Of a stretch of 18,445 nt of DNA, positions 6,065 through 14,418 are shown in pieces (within the stretch, counting starts at the first letter, position 1; every line of letters starts with the position of its first letter). A model generated the notes under the pieces. That model saw only the letters and a program-made list of their open reading frames with translations. It was not told where the DNA came from and did no database searches. This DNA is from Alistipes sp. (GTDB lineage Bacteria > Bacteroidota > Bacteroidia > Bacteroidales > Rikenellaceae), in assembly GCA_017628595.1 (NCBI GenBank), contig JAGBYV010000063.1:1-18445 (forward strand), given 5' to 3'. Position numbers and translations under genes: made by a program.

Positions 6065-8053
6065 CTAAATAAGGTTAAAGAGTGAAAGGATAACGATAGC
6101 GATGAGGAACAACAACGCAAAGAGGATGTAGTTGTTGATACGTCCCGTACGCAGGCTCATCATACGCTTGTTGATTATACGCAGCAACTCAACCCACCAC
6201 TCGGCCAGCAGACGGTCAATCTTATCCTTGTGGCGCACGTTGTAGTTGTGCGATGAGGGGAATATCTCACTCTTGCCTACGGCACGACCCTCGACGGTAT
6301 TCTGTGTGAGCGACGTTGCGATTGACTGCAAACCCTCAGAGAATGACTCGCCCGTATATTGCATGTGGATGTTAGGTGAAGTGAAGCCACAACCCCAGGT
6401 CGGGCCCTGTGAGATTGTACGGCTGCGTTGTGCGCGATGCTTGATGGTGTAGAGCAGAGCAATGATGATAATGAGCAGAATAGCCGTCAGCGAAATCTTC
6501 CACAGTGTAGAGGTGAGACCGCTGACAATCAACGCACTCTGGCTGCCGCCCAATGTGCCAACAACGCGCTCTATCATGCGTAATGCATACTGCGGGAAGA
6601 GTCCTATGGCTACAATACCCAGTGCCGGTATGGCCATGGCCGCTATGCGCAGGTTATCAACCTCCTCCGACTCTGCCACATGGTGATGGCGGGGTGAGCC
6701 GAGGAATACGGTGCTGTAGAGTTTGGTAAATGCCAGGACAACAATACCGCCAATCAGCGCCAAAGCCATCAATCCGCCTGCGGCATATAGAGTGTTTATG
6801 CCATCACGCACGCTGCCTAGCATGCCGATGTAAATCAGAAACTCTCCTACAAAACCATTTAACGGTGGCAAGGCACAGATGGCCATAGTCGCCAGCAGGA
6901 ATAAAATTGCCGTTACGGGCATATGCTTGGCCACGCCACCAAAGCGGTCGAGATGCGTGGTGTGCATCTGCGAGTATATGTTGCCTGCACCAAAGAAGAG
7001 CAACGACTTGAAGAGCGAGTGGTTGATCGTGTGCATCAAAGCTCCGCACAGGGCAAGCGTCATAATGGCAGTGTTGCCAGATGCGTTGGCCAGCGTTGCA
7101 ATACCCAGGCCGATGAAGATCACGCCGATGTTCTCAATACTTGAGTATGCCAGCAGTCGCTTCACATCGTTCTGCATTGCGGCAAGGATTACTCCCCAGA
7201 GTCCCGTAACCACGCCTATGGCAAGGATAATCACACCCACAACATGTATCTGCTCGGGAGCGCTCATGTGGCTTACCACGCGAAGGATACCATATACACC
7301 GGTCTTGATCATCACTCCCGACATTATGGCCGAGATGTGTGATGGTGCTGCAGGGTGTGCCTCGGGCAACCATACGTGCATGGGAAATATACCCGCCTTC
7401 ATACCAAAACCGAGCAGGAAAAGGATGAAGATCGCTAAGTTCTTGCCCTGACCAAAACAGTGTGCCAAGGCTGCGAATGATGTGTCATTGGATATGCTCT
7501 CAAGTCCTGCGAAACCAGCAACGAGGAAGATGAATCCTACGTGCATCATGATCAGGTAGGACAACGCGGCACGCAATACCTCGGCTCGCTCGGCATCGAA
7601 TAGAATCAGGATGAATGACGCGATGGTCATCAACTCCCACGCAAAGAGGAAGAGGAAACCTCCGTCGGCCATCACTACGAGCATCATCGAGAGGATGAGC
7701 GTCGCAAGCGCTGTGTAGTGCAGCGATATATGCGCTGAAGATTTTTTTGTCAGATAGTGCCCTACGTAACCGTGCGAATAGAGCATTGTCGCTACGCCCG
7801 CTATGGCAATGATGAGCAGGAATATGGCCGACAAGGGATCTATCGATAGCGATCCCATGCCCAGCATCGAGGGAATCTCGCGTGCAAGCACGATATCCTC
7901 TGCTCCCGCCAGTACGCCTATTGAGGGGGCGGCTACGGCTATGGCTGCTATGGCGACAAAACCAAACGCCACCCACACCTTACTGCGAAGCGGAGCCAGG
8001 AATATGCTGCCAACCAGTAGCGCAAGCACCAAAAGTGATAAGAGATAAAACAT
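6065..8053 (-). CDS. Ehr-type complex antiporter-like membrane subunit (HyfB/NuoL-like)
   Basis: Large membrane subunit, 662 residues, the first of the complex genes. It is a NuoL/NuoM/MrpA-type proton-conducting protein. Visible channel residues are helix-5 Glu in FAWELMT (E140), helix-7 Lys in GFGMKAGIFPMHVWLPEAH (K219), helix-8 Lys in GVMIKTGVYG (K250), and HSLFK near helix 12 (H345, K349). YSSIENIG (303-310) is also typical. After the core, a soluble stretch of about 560-630 and a last hydrophobic helix (about 635-660) match the HyfB C-terminal extension. The gene begins 57 bases after the rsmE stop; I see no convincing TAnnTTTG box in that gap, so it may be transcribed with rsmE. It ends in TAG, unlike the TAA stops of the other complex genes. 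Confidence 0.9.
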   Translation of the reverse strand: MFYLLSLLVLALLVGSIFLAPLRSKVWVAFGFVAIAAIAVAAPSIGVLAGAEDIVLAREIPSMLGMGSLSIDPLSAIFLLIIAIAGVATMLYSHGYVGHYLTKKSSAHISLHYTALATLILSMMLVVMADGGFLFLFAWELMTIASFILILFDAERAEVLRAALSYLIMMHVGFIFLVAGFAGLESISNDTSFAALAHCFGQGKNLAIFILFLLGFGMKAGIFPMHVWLPEAHPAAPSHISAIMSGVMIKTGVYGILRVVSHMSAPEQIHVVGVIILAIGVVTGLWGVILAAMQNDVKRLLAYSSIENIGVIFIGLGIATLANASGNTAIMTLALCGALMHTINHSLFKSLLFFGAGNIYSQMHTTHLDRFGGVAKHMPVTAILFLLATMAICALPPLNGFVGEFLIYIGMLGSVRDGINTLYAAGGLMALALIGGIVVLAFTKLYSTVFLGSPRHHHVAESEEVDNLRIAAMAIPALGIVAIGLFPQYALRMIERVVGTLGGSQSALIVSGLTSTLWKISLTAILLIIIIALLYTIKHRAQRSRTISQGPTWGCGFTSPNIHMQYTGESFSEGLQSIATSLTQNTVEGRAVGKSEIFPSSHNYNVRHKDKIDRLLAEWWVELLRIINKRMMSLRTGRINNYILFALLFLIAIVILSLFNLI

Positions 8054-8110
8054 TTCTTCTATTTATTTAACTAACCTGTTTGTGGCTATATTTTGTCGGG
8101 TAGAATGTCT

Positions 8111-8821
8111 TTACATGCCGTTTATTGTGGCAACCATCACGGTTGCTGCTACGGCTGCAGTCTCAGTACGCAGTCGCTGCTCGCCGAGCGATATCGGCTC
8201 AAACCCGTTTTCGAGCGCAAATTTAATCTCTTCGGGAGAAAAATCACCTTCCGGACCAATTAAAATCAAAATATTTTCAGTTTTTTTAATAATTGATGGC
8301 AGATAATCCCGTTTTTCAAACGATGAGTCGCAGTGAGCGATGAATTTGCGACCCTCAAACGGAGTTTGAATCAACTGGCGGACGGGTGTCAGTTCGTCGA
8401 GTGCGGGGTGGTAGGCCTTGATCGACTGCTTGACGGCCGATGTTACCACGCGCAGCGCTCTGTCGTGCTTAATGGTGCGACGCTCGCTGTGGTCACACTC
8501 GATAGGGACAAAGCGACTCACACCCACCTCGGTGGCCTTTTCCAGGAACCACTCGTAGCGGTCGATATTTTTAGTTGGAGCCACGGCCATCGTGAGTGAG
8601 TAACCGAGGCGACCATACTCGCTGATGGTCTCAACCACCTTGACGGTGCAGTGGTGCTGGTGAGCCTCCACTATCTGGCAGCGGTGCAGTGAGCCTCGTC
8701 CGTCGGTAAGGTGAAGAGTGTCTCCTTCGCGCAGACGGAGCACACGAACGCAGTGTTTTGACTCCTCTTCGCATAGCGTATATAGCGGAAGAGTTATATC
8801 AGGTGCATAAAATAGTTGCAT
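8111..8821 (-). CDS. rsmE: 16S rRNA (uracil(1498)-N(3))-methyltransferase RsmE
   Basis: SPOUT-class methyltransferase that uses S-adenosylmethionine to methylate N3 of U1498 in the small ribosomal subunit RNA; cytoplasmic, 236 residues, a normal family length. The N-terminal PUA-like domain includes HCVRVLRLREGD (23-34). The catalytic trefoil-knot domain shows KNIDRYEWFLEKATEVGV (84-101), IGPEGDFSPEE (188-198) and LGEQRLRTETA (212-222), which form the cofactor pocket. It is transcribed away from the M3 peptidase gene and towards the hydrogenase-like genes. RsmE is a housekeeping gene with no evident functional tie to the complex; the shared direction may simply give that operon a constitutive promoter. 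Confidence 0.96.
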   Translation of the reverse strand: MQLFYAPDITLPLYTLCEEESKHCVRVLRLREGDTLHLTDGRGSLHRCQIVEAHQHHCTVKVVETISEYGRLGYSLTMAVAPTKNIDRYEWFLEKATEVGVSRFVPIECDHSERRTIKHDRALRVVTSAVKQSIKAYHPALDELTPVRQLIQTPFEGRKFIAHCDSSFEKRDYLPSIIKKTENILILIGPEGDFSPEEIKFALENGFEPISLGEQRLRTETAAVAATVMVATINGM

Positions 8822-8846
8822 AACATTTGGTTAAGTATTAACTTTG
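8816..8846 (+). promoter_or_regulatory. Predicted Bacteroidota promoter for the M3 peptidase-GH43 operon
   Basis: TAACTTTG at 8839-8846 matches the Bacteroidota -7 consensus TAnnTTTG. TTG at 8816-8818, 20 bases upstream, fits the -33 element and lies inside the 5' end of rsmE. Transcription would begin near 8853, leaving about 20 A/T-rich bases before the ATG at 8873. Confidence 0.6.
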
Positions 8847-8854
8847 CAAAGTTA
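8839..8854. repeat. Perfect 16-bp palindrome in the divergent intergenic region
   Basis: TAACTTTGCAAAGTTA reads the same on both strands. It contains both predicted -7 boxes in full, so it may be two back-to-back promoter elements, a dimeric regulator site, or both. It lies in the 51-base gap between rsmE and the first M3 peptidase gene. Confidence 0.7.
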
Positions 8855-8878
8855 TTAAATATAAATTAAAGGATGAAA
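8847..8878 (-). promoter_or_regulatory. Predicted divergent promoter for rsmE (and possibly the Ehr-type operon)
   Basis: Read on the minus strand, 8854-8847 is TAACTTTG, again a perfect TAnnTTTG -7 box. A weaker -33 match, TTTC, lies at 8878-8875, 20 bases upstream and inside the first codons of the peptidase gene. Transcription would start near 8840, about 20 bases before the rsmE ATG. Confidence 0.45.
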
Positions 8879-11155
8879 CGCTTTTTCGGATTATTCTTCC
8901 TTCTGACACTTGTCTTAAGCATGAATTCATGTAAAAAGGGCGCAGAAGTTGCCGATAACCCATTTTTTGAGGATGAGTGGACCACACCTTACGGTGTTCC
9001 GCCTTTCGATCGCATCAAGATGGAGCACTATGCTCCCGCCTTTGAGCGTGGCATGTCGTTGCATAACGAACAGATCGAGGCTATCATATCTTCGGTCGCT
9101 GAGCCGACATTTGAAAACACCATATTGGCCTATGATAATTCGGGTCAGATGCTTATGCGTGTGGCTACGGTCTTTGAGCTGCTTGCCTCAGCTGAAACCA
9201 ACGACCAGATGCAGGCCTACGCCTCCGAGATCTTCCCCCGTCTGGCTGCGCACTACGATGCCATAGCCATGAATGAGGCTCTCTTCGAGCGAGTAAAGCA
9301 GGTCTATAATAGTCGTGAAGCACAACGCCTGACGGGTGATGAGTTGCGCCTGACGGAGAAGATGTATGAGGATTTCGTTCGCTCGGGAGCTTTGCTCTCG
9401 GCTCAGGAGAAGGCCTCGCTTCAGCAGATCAACGAGCAACTGTCGGCATTGAGTGTCAAGTTCGGACAGAATGTACTTGCCGAGACCAATGCATTTACGC
9501 TTGAGGTGGATCTGAAGGATCTGGATGGACTCCCCACATCGGTGCGTGATGCTGCTCGCGAGCAGGCCAAGTCGATGGGTAAGGGCGATAAGTATGTCTT
9601 CACGTTGCAGAAACCCAGCATGTTGCCTCTTTTGACCTATGCTCAGAACAGATCATTGCGCGAGCAGATCTACAAGGCGTATCTTAAGCGTGGCGATAAT
9701 GGTAATGATTACGATAATAATCAGATCGTTGCACAAATGGCACAGCTGCGCTACAAGAAGGCGCAACTGCTTGGCTATGATTCGTATGCGCACTATGTTA
9801 CATCGAACGAGATGGCCTCTACGCCTGAGGCGGTGTATGAGCTTCTGGAGGGTGTGTGGACTCCCGCTCTGGAGCGTTCGCAGCAGGAGCTGGAGCGTAT
9901 GATGACCATCTTCCGTCGTGACCATGGCGCCGATGCCAAATTTGAGTCGTGGGACTGGTGGTATTATGCCGAGAAGGTGCGTCAGGCCGACTACGACCTG
10001 AAGGAAGAGGAGGTGCGCAACTATCTCTCGCTCGATAATGTGAAAGGTGGAATTTTCTTCCTCTGCAACCGTCTCTACGGAATTACTTTCCGTCCGTTGA
10101 ATGCCCCTGTATATCACTCCGAATGTGAGGTTTATGAGGTGATAGATAGTGATGATCAGCCGTTGGGTGCGCTATATATGGACTTCTTCCCCCGTCCGGG
10201 CAAGTCGGGTGGAGCATGGTGTGGCTCTTATGTCGAGCAGTCGTATAAGGATGGTAAACGAGTTCTGCCCGTTTCGACCATCGTATGCAACTTTACCCGC
10301 CCTGCTGGCAGCACTCCGGCTCTGCTTACCATTGATGAGACCGAGACTTTCTTCCACGAGTTTGGTCATGCCCTGCATAATCTCTTTGCTGAGGTGAAGT
10401 ATCGTGGTCTGGCAGGTGTTGAGGGTGATTTTGTGGAGTTGCCCTCGCAGATTATGGAGAACTGGGCCCTGGCACCCGAGATGCTTGCGCACTATGCCGT
10501 GCATTACCGTCGTGAGGATGCCATGCCTCAGGAACTGGTTGAGAAGATCCAGCGCACTAAGACATTTAACGAGGGCTTCAATACCACTGAACTGGTAGCT
10601 GCAGCTCTCTCGGATATGGATATTCACTCGCTGCAGAGTGACGAACTTATATCGCCGTCGCAGTTTGAGCGTGAGGCGCTGACCACTCGTCGAGGTCTTA
10701 TTCCTCAGATTGAGCCCCGATATAAATACACATATTTTGGACATATATTCGATGGCGGCTACTCGGCTGGTTACTACTTCTACATCTGGGCCGAGGTGCT
10801 TGACAAGGACGCATATCAGGCTTTTGTCGAGAGCGGCGATATATTCGACCGCGCTACTGCGGAGCGTTTCCGTCGTGAGGTGCTCGCTCGTGGTGGCAGC
10901 CGTGATGGTATGGATATGTACCGTGCATTCCGTGGTGCCGATCCCGATAAACAGTCGATGCTTATTGCCCGAGGTCTGGTTAAGGCAGAGGATGCTGTGC
11001 AGACGGAGCCTGAGCCCGAGCGAGAGGTGATGCGTATTGATACTCGTGAGCAGGCGCGTCAGCGTGCCGAGCGTTCGCGTCGTGAGCGTGAGGCGGCACG
11101 TCAGGCCGAGGCCGATTCACTGGCGGCAATTCAACGTGCAGAGCCTGTATTATAG
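8873..11155 (+). CDS. M3 family metallopeptidase lipoprotein (Dcp-like), with charged C-terminal tail
   Basis: Zinc peptidase of the thimet oligopeptidase/peptidyl-dipeptidase Dcp family, expected to trim short peptides; 760 residues. The N-terminus is a lipoprotein signal with lipidated C20 (LSMNSC), so it should be anchored in the cell envelope, whereas E. coli Dcp lacks such an anchor. The zinc site is HEFGHALH (H495, E496, H499), with E522 in DFVELPSQ as probable third ligand. The substrate-side segment HIFDGGYSAGYYFY (624-637) is intact. The core ends near residue 704. Residues 706-760 form an Arg/Glu-rich, probably helical tail that the downstream paralogue lacks. It is the first gene of an apparent operon with that paralogue and a GH43 protein, preceded by a good TAnnTTTG promoter. 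Confidence 0.93.
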   Translation: MKRFFGLFFLLTLVLSMNSCKKGAEVADNPFFEDEWTTPYGVPPFDRIKMEHYAPAFERGMSLHNEQIEAIISSVAEPTFENTILAYDNSGQMLMRVATVFELLASAETNDQMQAYASEIFPRLAAHYDAIAMNEALFERVKQVYNSREAQRLTGDELRLTEKMYEDFVRSGALLSAQEKASLQQINEQLSALSVKFGQNVLAETNAFTLEVDLKDLDGLPTSVRDAAREQAKSMGKGDKYVFTLQKPSMLPLLTYAQNRSLREQIYKAYLKRGDNGNDYDNNQIVAQMAQLRYKKAQLLGYDSYAHYVTSNEMASTPEAVYELLEGVWTPALERSQQELERMMTIFRRDHGADAKFESWDWWYYAEKVRQADYDLKEEEVRNYLSLDNVKGGIFFLCNRLYGITFRPLNAPVYHSECEVYEVIDSDDQPLGALYMDFFPRPGKSGGAWCGSYVEQSYKDGKRVLPVSTIVCNFTRPAGSTPALLTIDETETFFHEFGHALHNLFAEVKYRGLAGVEGDFVELPSQIMENWALAPEMLAHYAVHYRREDAMPQELVEKIQRTKTFNEGFNTTELVAAALSDMDIHSLQSDELISPSQFEREALTTRRGLIPQIEPRYKYTYFGHIFDGGYSAGYYFYIWAEVLDKDAYQAFVESGDIFDRATAERFRREVLARGGSRDGMDMYRAFRGADPDKQSMLIARGLVKAEDAVQTEPEPEREVMRIDTREQARQRAERSRREREAARQAEADSLAAIQRAEPVL

Positions 11156-11196
11156 TGAAAACTAAATAATTGAAAAAACCAATAAAAATAAAAACG

Positions 11197-13323
11197 ATGA
11201 AAAAACTATTTTTAATTATGACTTTCAGTGCCCTTATGGCTGGCTGCGGTGGCGATCAGATGCCTGTGGCTGTATTGCCGGAAATTGACACGACAAACCC
11301 CTTGCTGGCAGAGTGGGATACCCCCTATGCAACACCCCCGTTCGATAAGATTAAGACCGAGCACTATGAGCCCGCTATTGAGACTGCTATCGCCGTTTCA
11401 CGTGCCGAGATAGATGCTATCGTGAACAACCCCGCCAAGCCTACATTCAAGAATACTATCGTGGCTTTGGAGCGTCAGGGTGGTCTGCTCGGACGTATTA
11501 CAGGTGTATTCTACAACCTGCGCAATGCTGATACTTCGGATGAGTTGGATGCTATTGCCATGCGCGTGCAGCCCAAACTTACGGAGTTGAGCAATGACGT
11601 AGCGTTGAATCCCGAGCTCTTCGCCCGCGTGAAGGCTGTCTACGAGGGTTCGCGTCGTGGCTTGTCTGATGTGGATGTAAAACTTTTGGAGGATACCTAC
11701 AAGAGCTTTGCCCGCTCGGGTGCTGCGCTTGATGAGGCCAAGAAGGAGGAGTATCGCAAGTACACTGCTGCATTGTCGGAGGCTACACTTAAGTTTGGCA
11801 ACAACGCCCTGGCTGCAACCAACGCTTTCTCAATCAATATCACCAATCCCGCACAGGTGGCTGAGTTGCCCTCATTCGTTAAGGATGGTATGGCTGCCGA
11901 GGCCAAGGCTCGTGGCGAGAAGGGCTGGACTGTTACATTGCAGGCTCCCAGCTACGGCCCCTTTATGACCTACTCGTCGCAGCGCGACATCAAGGAGCGT
12001 CTGTATCGTGCCTACAACTCGCGTGCTCTGGGTGGTGAGTTTGATAACTCACAGCTCATTCGTGATATCACATCACTGCGTCTTAAGATTGCCAATGTAC
12101 TTGGTTATGAGACTTACGCCGACTATGTGTTGGAGGAGCGTATGGCGGAGGGCGCAGCTAATGTAAATGATTTCCTTGCCAACCTGCGTTCGGCTACGCT
12201 GGAGTATGGTCGCAAGGATTACACTACAATCAACGAGTATGCCGCTTCGAAGGGTCACAAGGGTGATGTAATGCCTTGGGACTGGGCTTACTACACCGAG
12301 AAGTACAAGTCTGAGAAGTATGCTCTGGATGATGAGCAGGTGAAGCCCTACCTTAAGTTGGATAACGTAATCAAGGGTGTATTTATGGTTGCCGAGAAGC
12401 TCTATGGTCTGGAGTTCGTGCCTGCCGATAATATCACCGTTTACCACCCCGATGTAAAGGCATATGAGGTGTTTGAGACTACAGAGCAGGGTCAGAAGAA
12501 GTTCCTCTCTGTTCTCTATCTGGATTTCTTCCCCCGCGCATCTAAGAGCGCTGGTGCTTGGATGACCGAGTTCCGTGGCGCAAAGATCGTTGATGGCGTG
12601 GAGACACGTCCCCTGGTGTCGCTCGTAATGAACTTCACCAAGCCTACCGAGACCACACCTTCGTTGCTTACTTTCGACGAGTTCACTACCTTCCTGCATG
12701 AGTTTGGTCACGCTTTGCACGGCATGCTGGGTAAGGGTGAGTATGAGTCTATGAATGGTACAAACGTATATCGCGACTTTGTGGAGTTGCCCTCGCAGAT
12801 CCTTGAGAACTGGGCAACCGAGAAGGAGTATCTCGATATGTGGGCCGTACACTATCAGACCGGTGAGCCCATCCCCGCCGAGCTGGTAGAGAAGATTATC
12901 GCTGCGAAGAATTATCTAGCTGCATACGCAAATATTCGTCAGCTCTCATTCGGTCTTACCGATATGGCATGGCATACATTGAAGACACCCTACGAGGGCG
13001 ACATCGAGCCTTTCGAGGTAGAGTCTATGAGCTCAGTGCAGATCACTCCCGTTGTGGCTGGCACAGCTATGAACTCATCGTTTACGCACATTTTCGACGG
13101 TGGCTATGCTGCTGGTTATTATGGTTATAAGTGGGCGGAGGTGCTGGCTGCCGATGCGTTCTCGCTCTTCAAGGAGAAGGGTATCTTCGATCCCGCTACA
13201 GCCAAGGCTTTCCGTCGCTTGATGGAGCAGGGAGGTCAGAGCCATCCTATGGATATCTATGTAGAGTTCAGAGGCCATGAGCCTAAGCCTGAGGCTCTGG
13301 TAAGCGCCATGGGTCTTAAATAA
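11197..13323 (+). CDS. M3 family metallopeptidase lipoprotein (Dcp-like), second tandem copy
   Basis: Second zinc peptidase of the same family, 708 residues from ATG 11197. That start gives a proper lipoprotein signal (MKKLFLIM, lipobox LMAGC, lipidated C17); an in-frame TTG at 11170 only adds nine lysine-rich residues and is less likely. The zinc site is HEFGHALH (H501, E502, H505) with E530 in DFVELPSQ. The segment after the motif is two residues longer than in the first copy. The catalytic HIFDGGYAAGYYGY segment is present. The protein ends shortly after RGHEPKPE and has no charged tail. The 41-base A-rich gap after the first copy has no terminator. Tandem paralogues suggest different peptide preferences (inference). 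Confidence 0.93.
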   Translation: MKKLFLIMTFSALMAGCGGDQMPVAVLPEIDTTNPLLAEWDTPYATPPFDKIKTEHYEPAIETAIAVSRAEIDAIVNNPAKPTFKNTIVALERQGGLLGRITGVFYNLRNADTSDELDAIAMRVQPKLTELSNDVALNPELFARVKAVYEGSRRGLSDVDVKLLEDTYKSFARSGAALDEAKKEEYRKYTAALSEATLKFGNNALAATNAFSINITNPAQVAELPSFVKDGMAAEAKARGEKGWTVTLQAPSYGPFMTYSSQRDIKERLYRAYNSRALGGEFDNSQLIRDITSLRLKIANVLGYETYADYVLEERMAEGAANVNDFLANLRSATLEYGRKDYTTINEYAASKGHKGDVMPWDWAYYTEKYKSEKYALDDEQVKPYLKLDNVIKGVFMVAEKLYGLEFVPADNITVYHPDVKAYEVFETTEQGQKKFLSVLYLDFFPRASKSAGAWMTEFRGAKIVDGVETRPLVSLVMNFTKPTETTPSLLTFDEFTTFLHEFGHALHGMLGKGEYESMNGTNVYRDFVELPSQILENWATEKEYLDMWAVHYQTGEPIPAELVEKIIAAKNYLAAYANIRQLSFGLTDMAWHTLKTPYEGDIEPFEVESMSSVQITPVVAGTAMNSSFTHIFDGGYAAGYYGYKWAEVLAADAFSLFKEKGIFDPATAKAFRRLMEQGGQSHPMDIYVEFRGHEPKPEALVSAMGLK

Positions 13324-13331
13324 TTTATGCG

Positions 13332-14300
13332 ATGAAAAACACCTTGAAAAACCTTTGTCTGGCAGCTGTGCTCCTTATGGCCGTTGGTTGTGAGGAGCAG
13401 CGTGCCGGTAACCCCATCTTCGCGGGCGACTATGCCGACCCCGAGGGTGTGATTTTCGGCGATACCTATTGGATTTATCCTACATACTCGGCTGCGTTTA
13501 AGGACCAGCTCTTTTTCGACTGTTTCTCGTCGAAGGATCTGATTACCTGGACCAAGCATGAACGCATTATCGATAATTCGCGCATCTCATGGTTGCGTCA
13601 GGCATTGTGGGCTCCGGCTGCAGTGGAGAAGGATGGCAAGTACTATCTCTTCTTCGGCGCTAACGATGTACATGAGGGTGAGATTGGCGGTATTGGCGTA
13701 GCGGTGGCGGACAATCCTGCAGGCCCGTTTGAGGATCTGCTCGGCAAACCGCTTATTGGTGAGATTGTAAATGGTGCACAGCCTATCGATCAGTATGTGT
13801 TTAAGGATAAGGATGGTACGTATTATATGTACTATGGCGGCTGGCGCCACTGCAACGTGGTGAAGCTCGCTGACGACTTCCGCTCAATCGTCCCCTTCGA
13901 GGATGGTACGATGTATAAGGAGGTTACCCCCGAGAACTACGTTGAGGGTCCCTTTATGTTTATCCGCGACGGCAAGTACTACTTCATGTGGTCAGAGGGT
14001 GGATGGACAGGTCCCGACTATAAGGTGGCATACGCTATTTCGGATTCACCTTTCGGCCCATTCGAGCGCAAGGGTGTGATCTTGCAGCAGGATGAAACGG
14101 TAGCACGTGGAGCTGGTCACCACTCGGTGGTGCATAATGAGCGTAGTGGCAAATATTACATCATCTATCATCGCCGTCCTATCGACTCGGATGTGCGCGA
14201 TAACCGCGTGACCTGCATCGAGGAGATGCACTTCGATGAGAATGGCGATATCCTGCCCGTAGTGATGACTCATGAGGGTGTTGCGAAGGATCGATTATAG
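13332..14300 (+). CDS. Glycoside hydrolase family 43-like lipoprotein
   Basis: Predicted five-bladed beta-propeller glycosidase, 322 residues, a single catalytic domain without an added binding module. GH43 enzymes cleave arabinose- or xylose-containing side chains and, in some subfamilies, galactans. The expected catalytic triad is visible: D36 in GDYADPEG (general base), D153 in QPIDQYVF (pKa modulator) and E205 in YVEGPFMF (general acid). H264 in GHHSVV matches a conserved GH43 histidine. The signal peptide ends in LMAVGC, with C20 lipidated; the EEQ that follows could be a surface-export signal (inference). It starts 8 bases after the second peptidase gene and ends at the terminator, so it is last in that operon. 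No SusC/SusD pair is in the window. The substrate cannot be named. Confidence 0.87.
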   Translation: MKNTLKNLCLAAVLLMAVGCEEQRAGNPIFAGDYADPEGVIFGDTYWIYPTYSAAFKDQLFFDCFSSKDLITWTKHERIIDNSRISWLRQALWAPAAVEKDGKYYLFFGANDVHEGEIGGIGVAVADNPAGPFEDLLGKPLIGEIVNGAQPIDQYVFKDKDGTYYMYYGGWRHCNVVKLADDFRSIVPFEDGTMYKEVTPENYVEGPFMFIRDGKYYFMWSEGGWTGPDYKVAYAISDSPFGPFERKGVILQQDETVARGAGHHSVVHNERSGKYYIIYHRRPIDSDVRDNRVTCIEEMHFDENGDILPVVMTHEGVAKDRL

Positions 14301-14320
14301 AGCGTATAACTCTTTTGAAT

Positions 14321-14356
14321 GAGGTTGCAGACATTGGTCTGCGACCTCTTTTTTTT
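14321..14356 (+). terminator. Rho-independent terminator after the GH43 gene
   Basis: A 12-bp stem (GAGGTTGCAGAC at 14321-14332 with GTCTGCGACCTC at 14337-14348, one G-U pair), an ATTG loop and a run of eight T residues. It lies 20 bases after the GH43 stop and separates the two plus-strand operons. Confidence 0.92.
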
Positions 14357-14418
14357 CTTTTATGTCGCGAATCCTTATTTCTATAAGGTATGATGGCTGA
14401 AATTTTGGATTTTTTCTC

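Noticed and set aside
6879..7451. Plus-strand open frame of 190 codons opposite the HyfB-like gene
   Set aside because: It is a reverse-strand shadow of conserved membrane-helix coding sequence.
820..8053. Calling the cluster respiratory complex I (nuo) or an Mrp antiporter
   Set aside because: No NuoE/F/G, NuoA, NuoI or NuoJ genes are present and the N2 cluster ligands are missing. Mrp operons lack NuoB-, NuoD- and NuoH-like subunits, which are present here.
11170..11196. TTG start for the second M3 peptidase
   Set aside because: ATG 11197 gives a clean lipoprotein signal; the extra residues would place a lysine-rich stretch before it.
12073..12852. Minus-strand open frame of 259 codons opposite the second M3 peptidase
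   Set aside because: It is antisense to the zinc-site region of a clearly coding gene and has no recognisable motif or start context.
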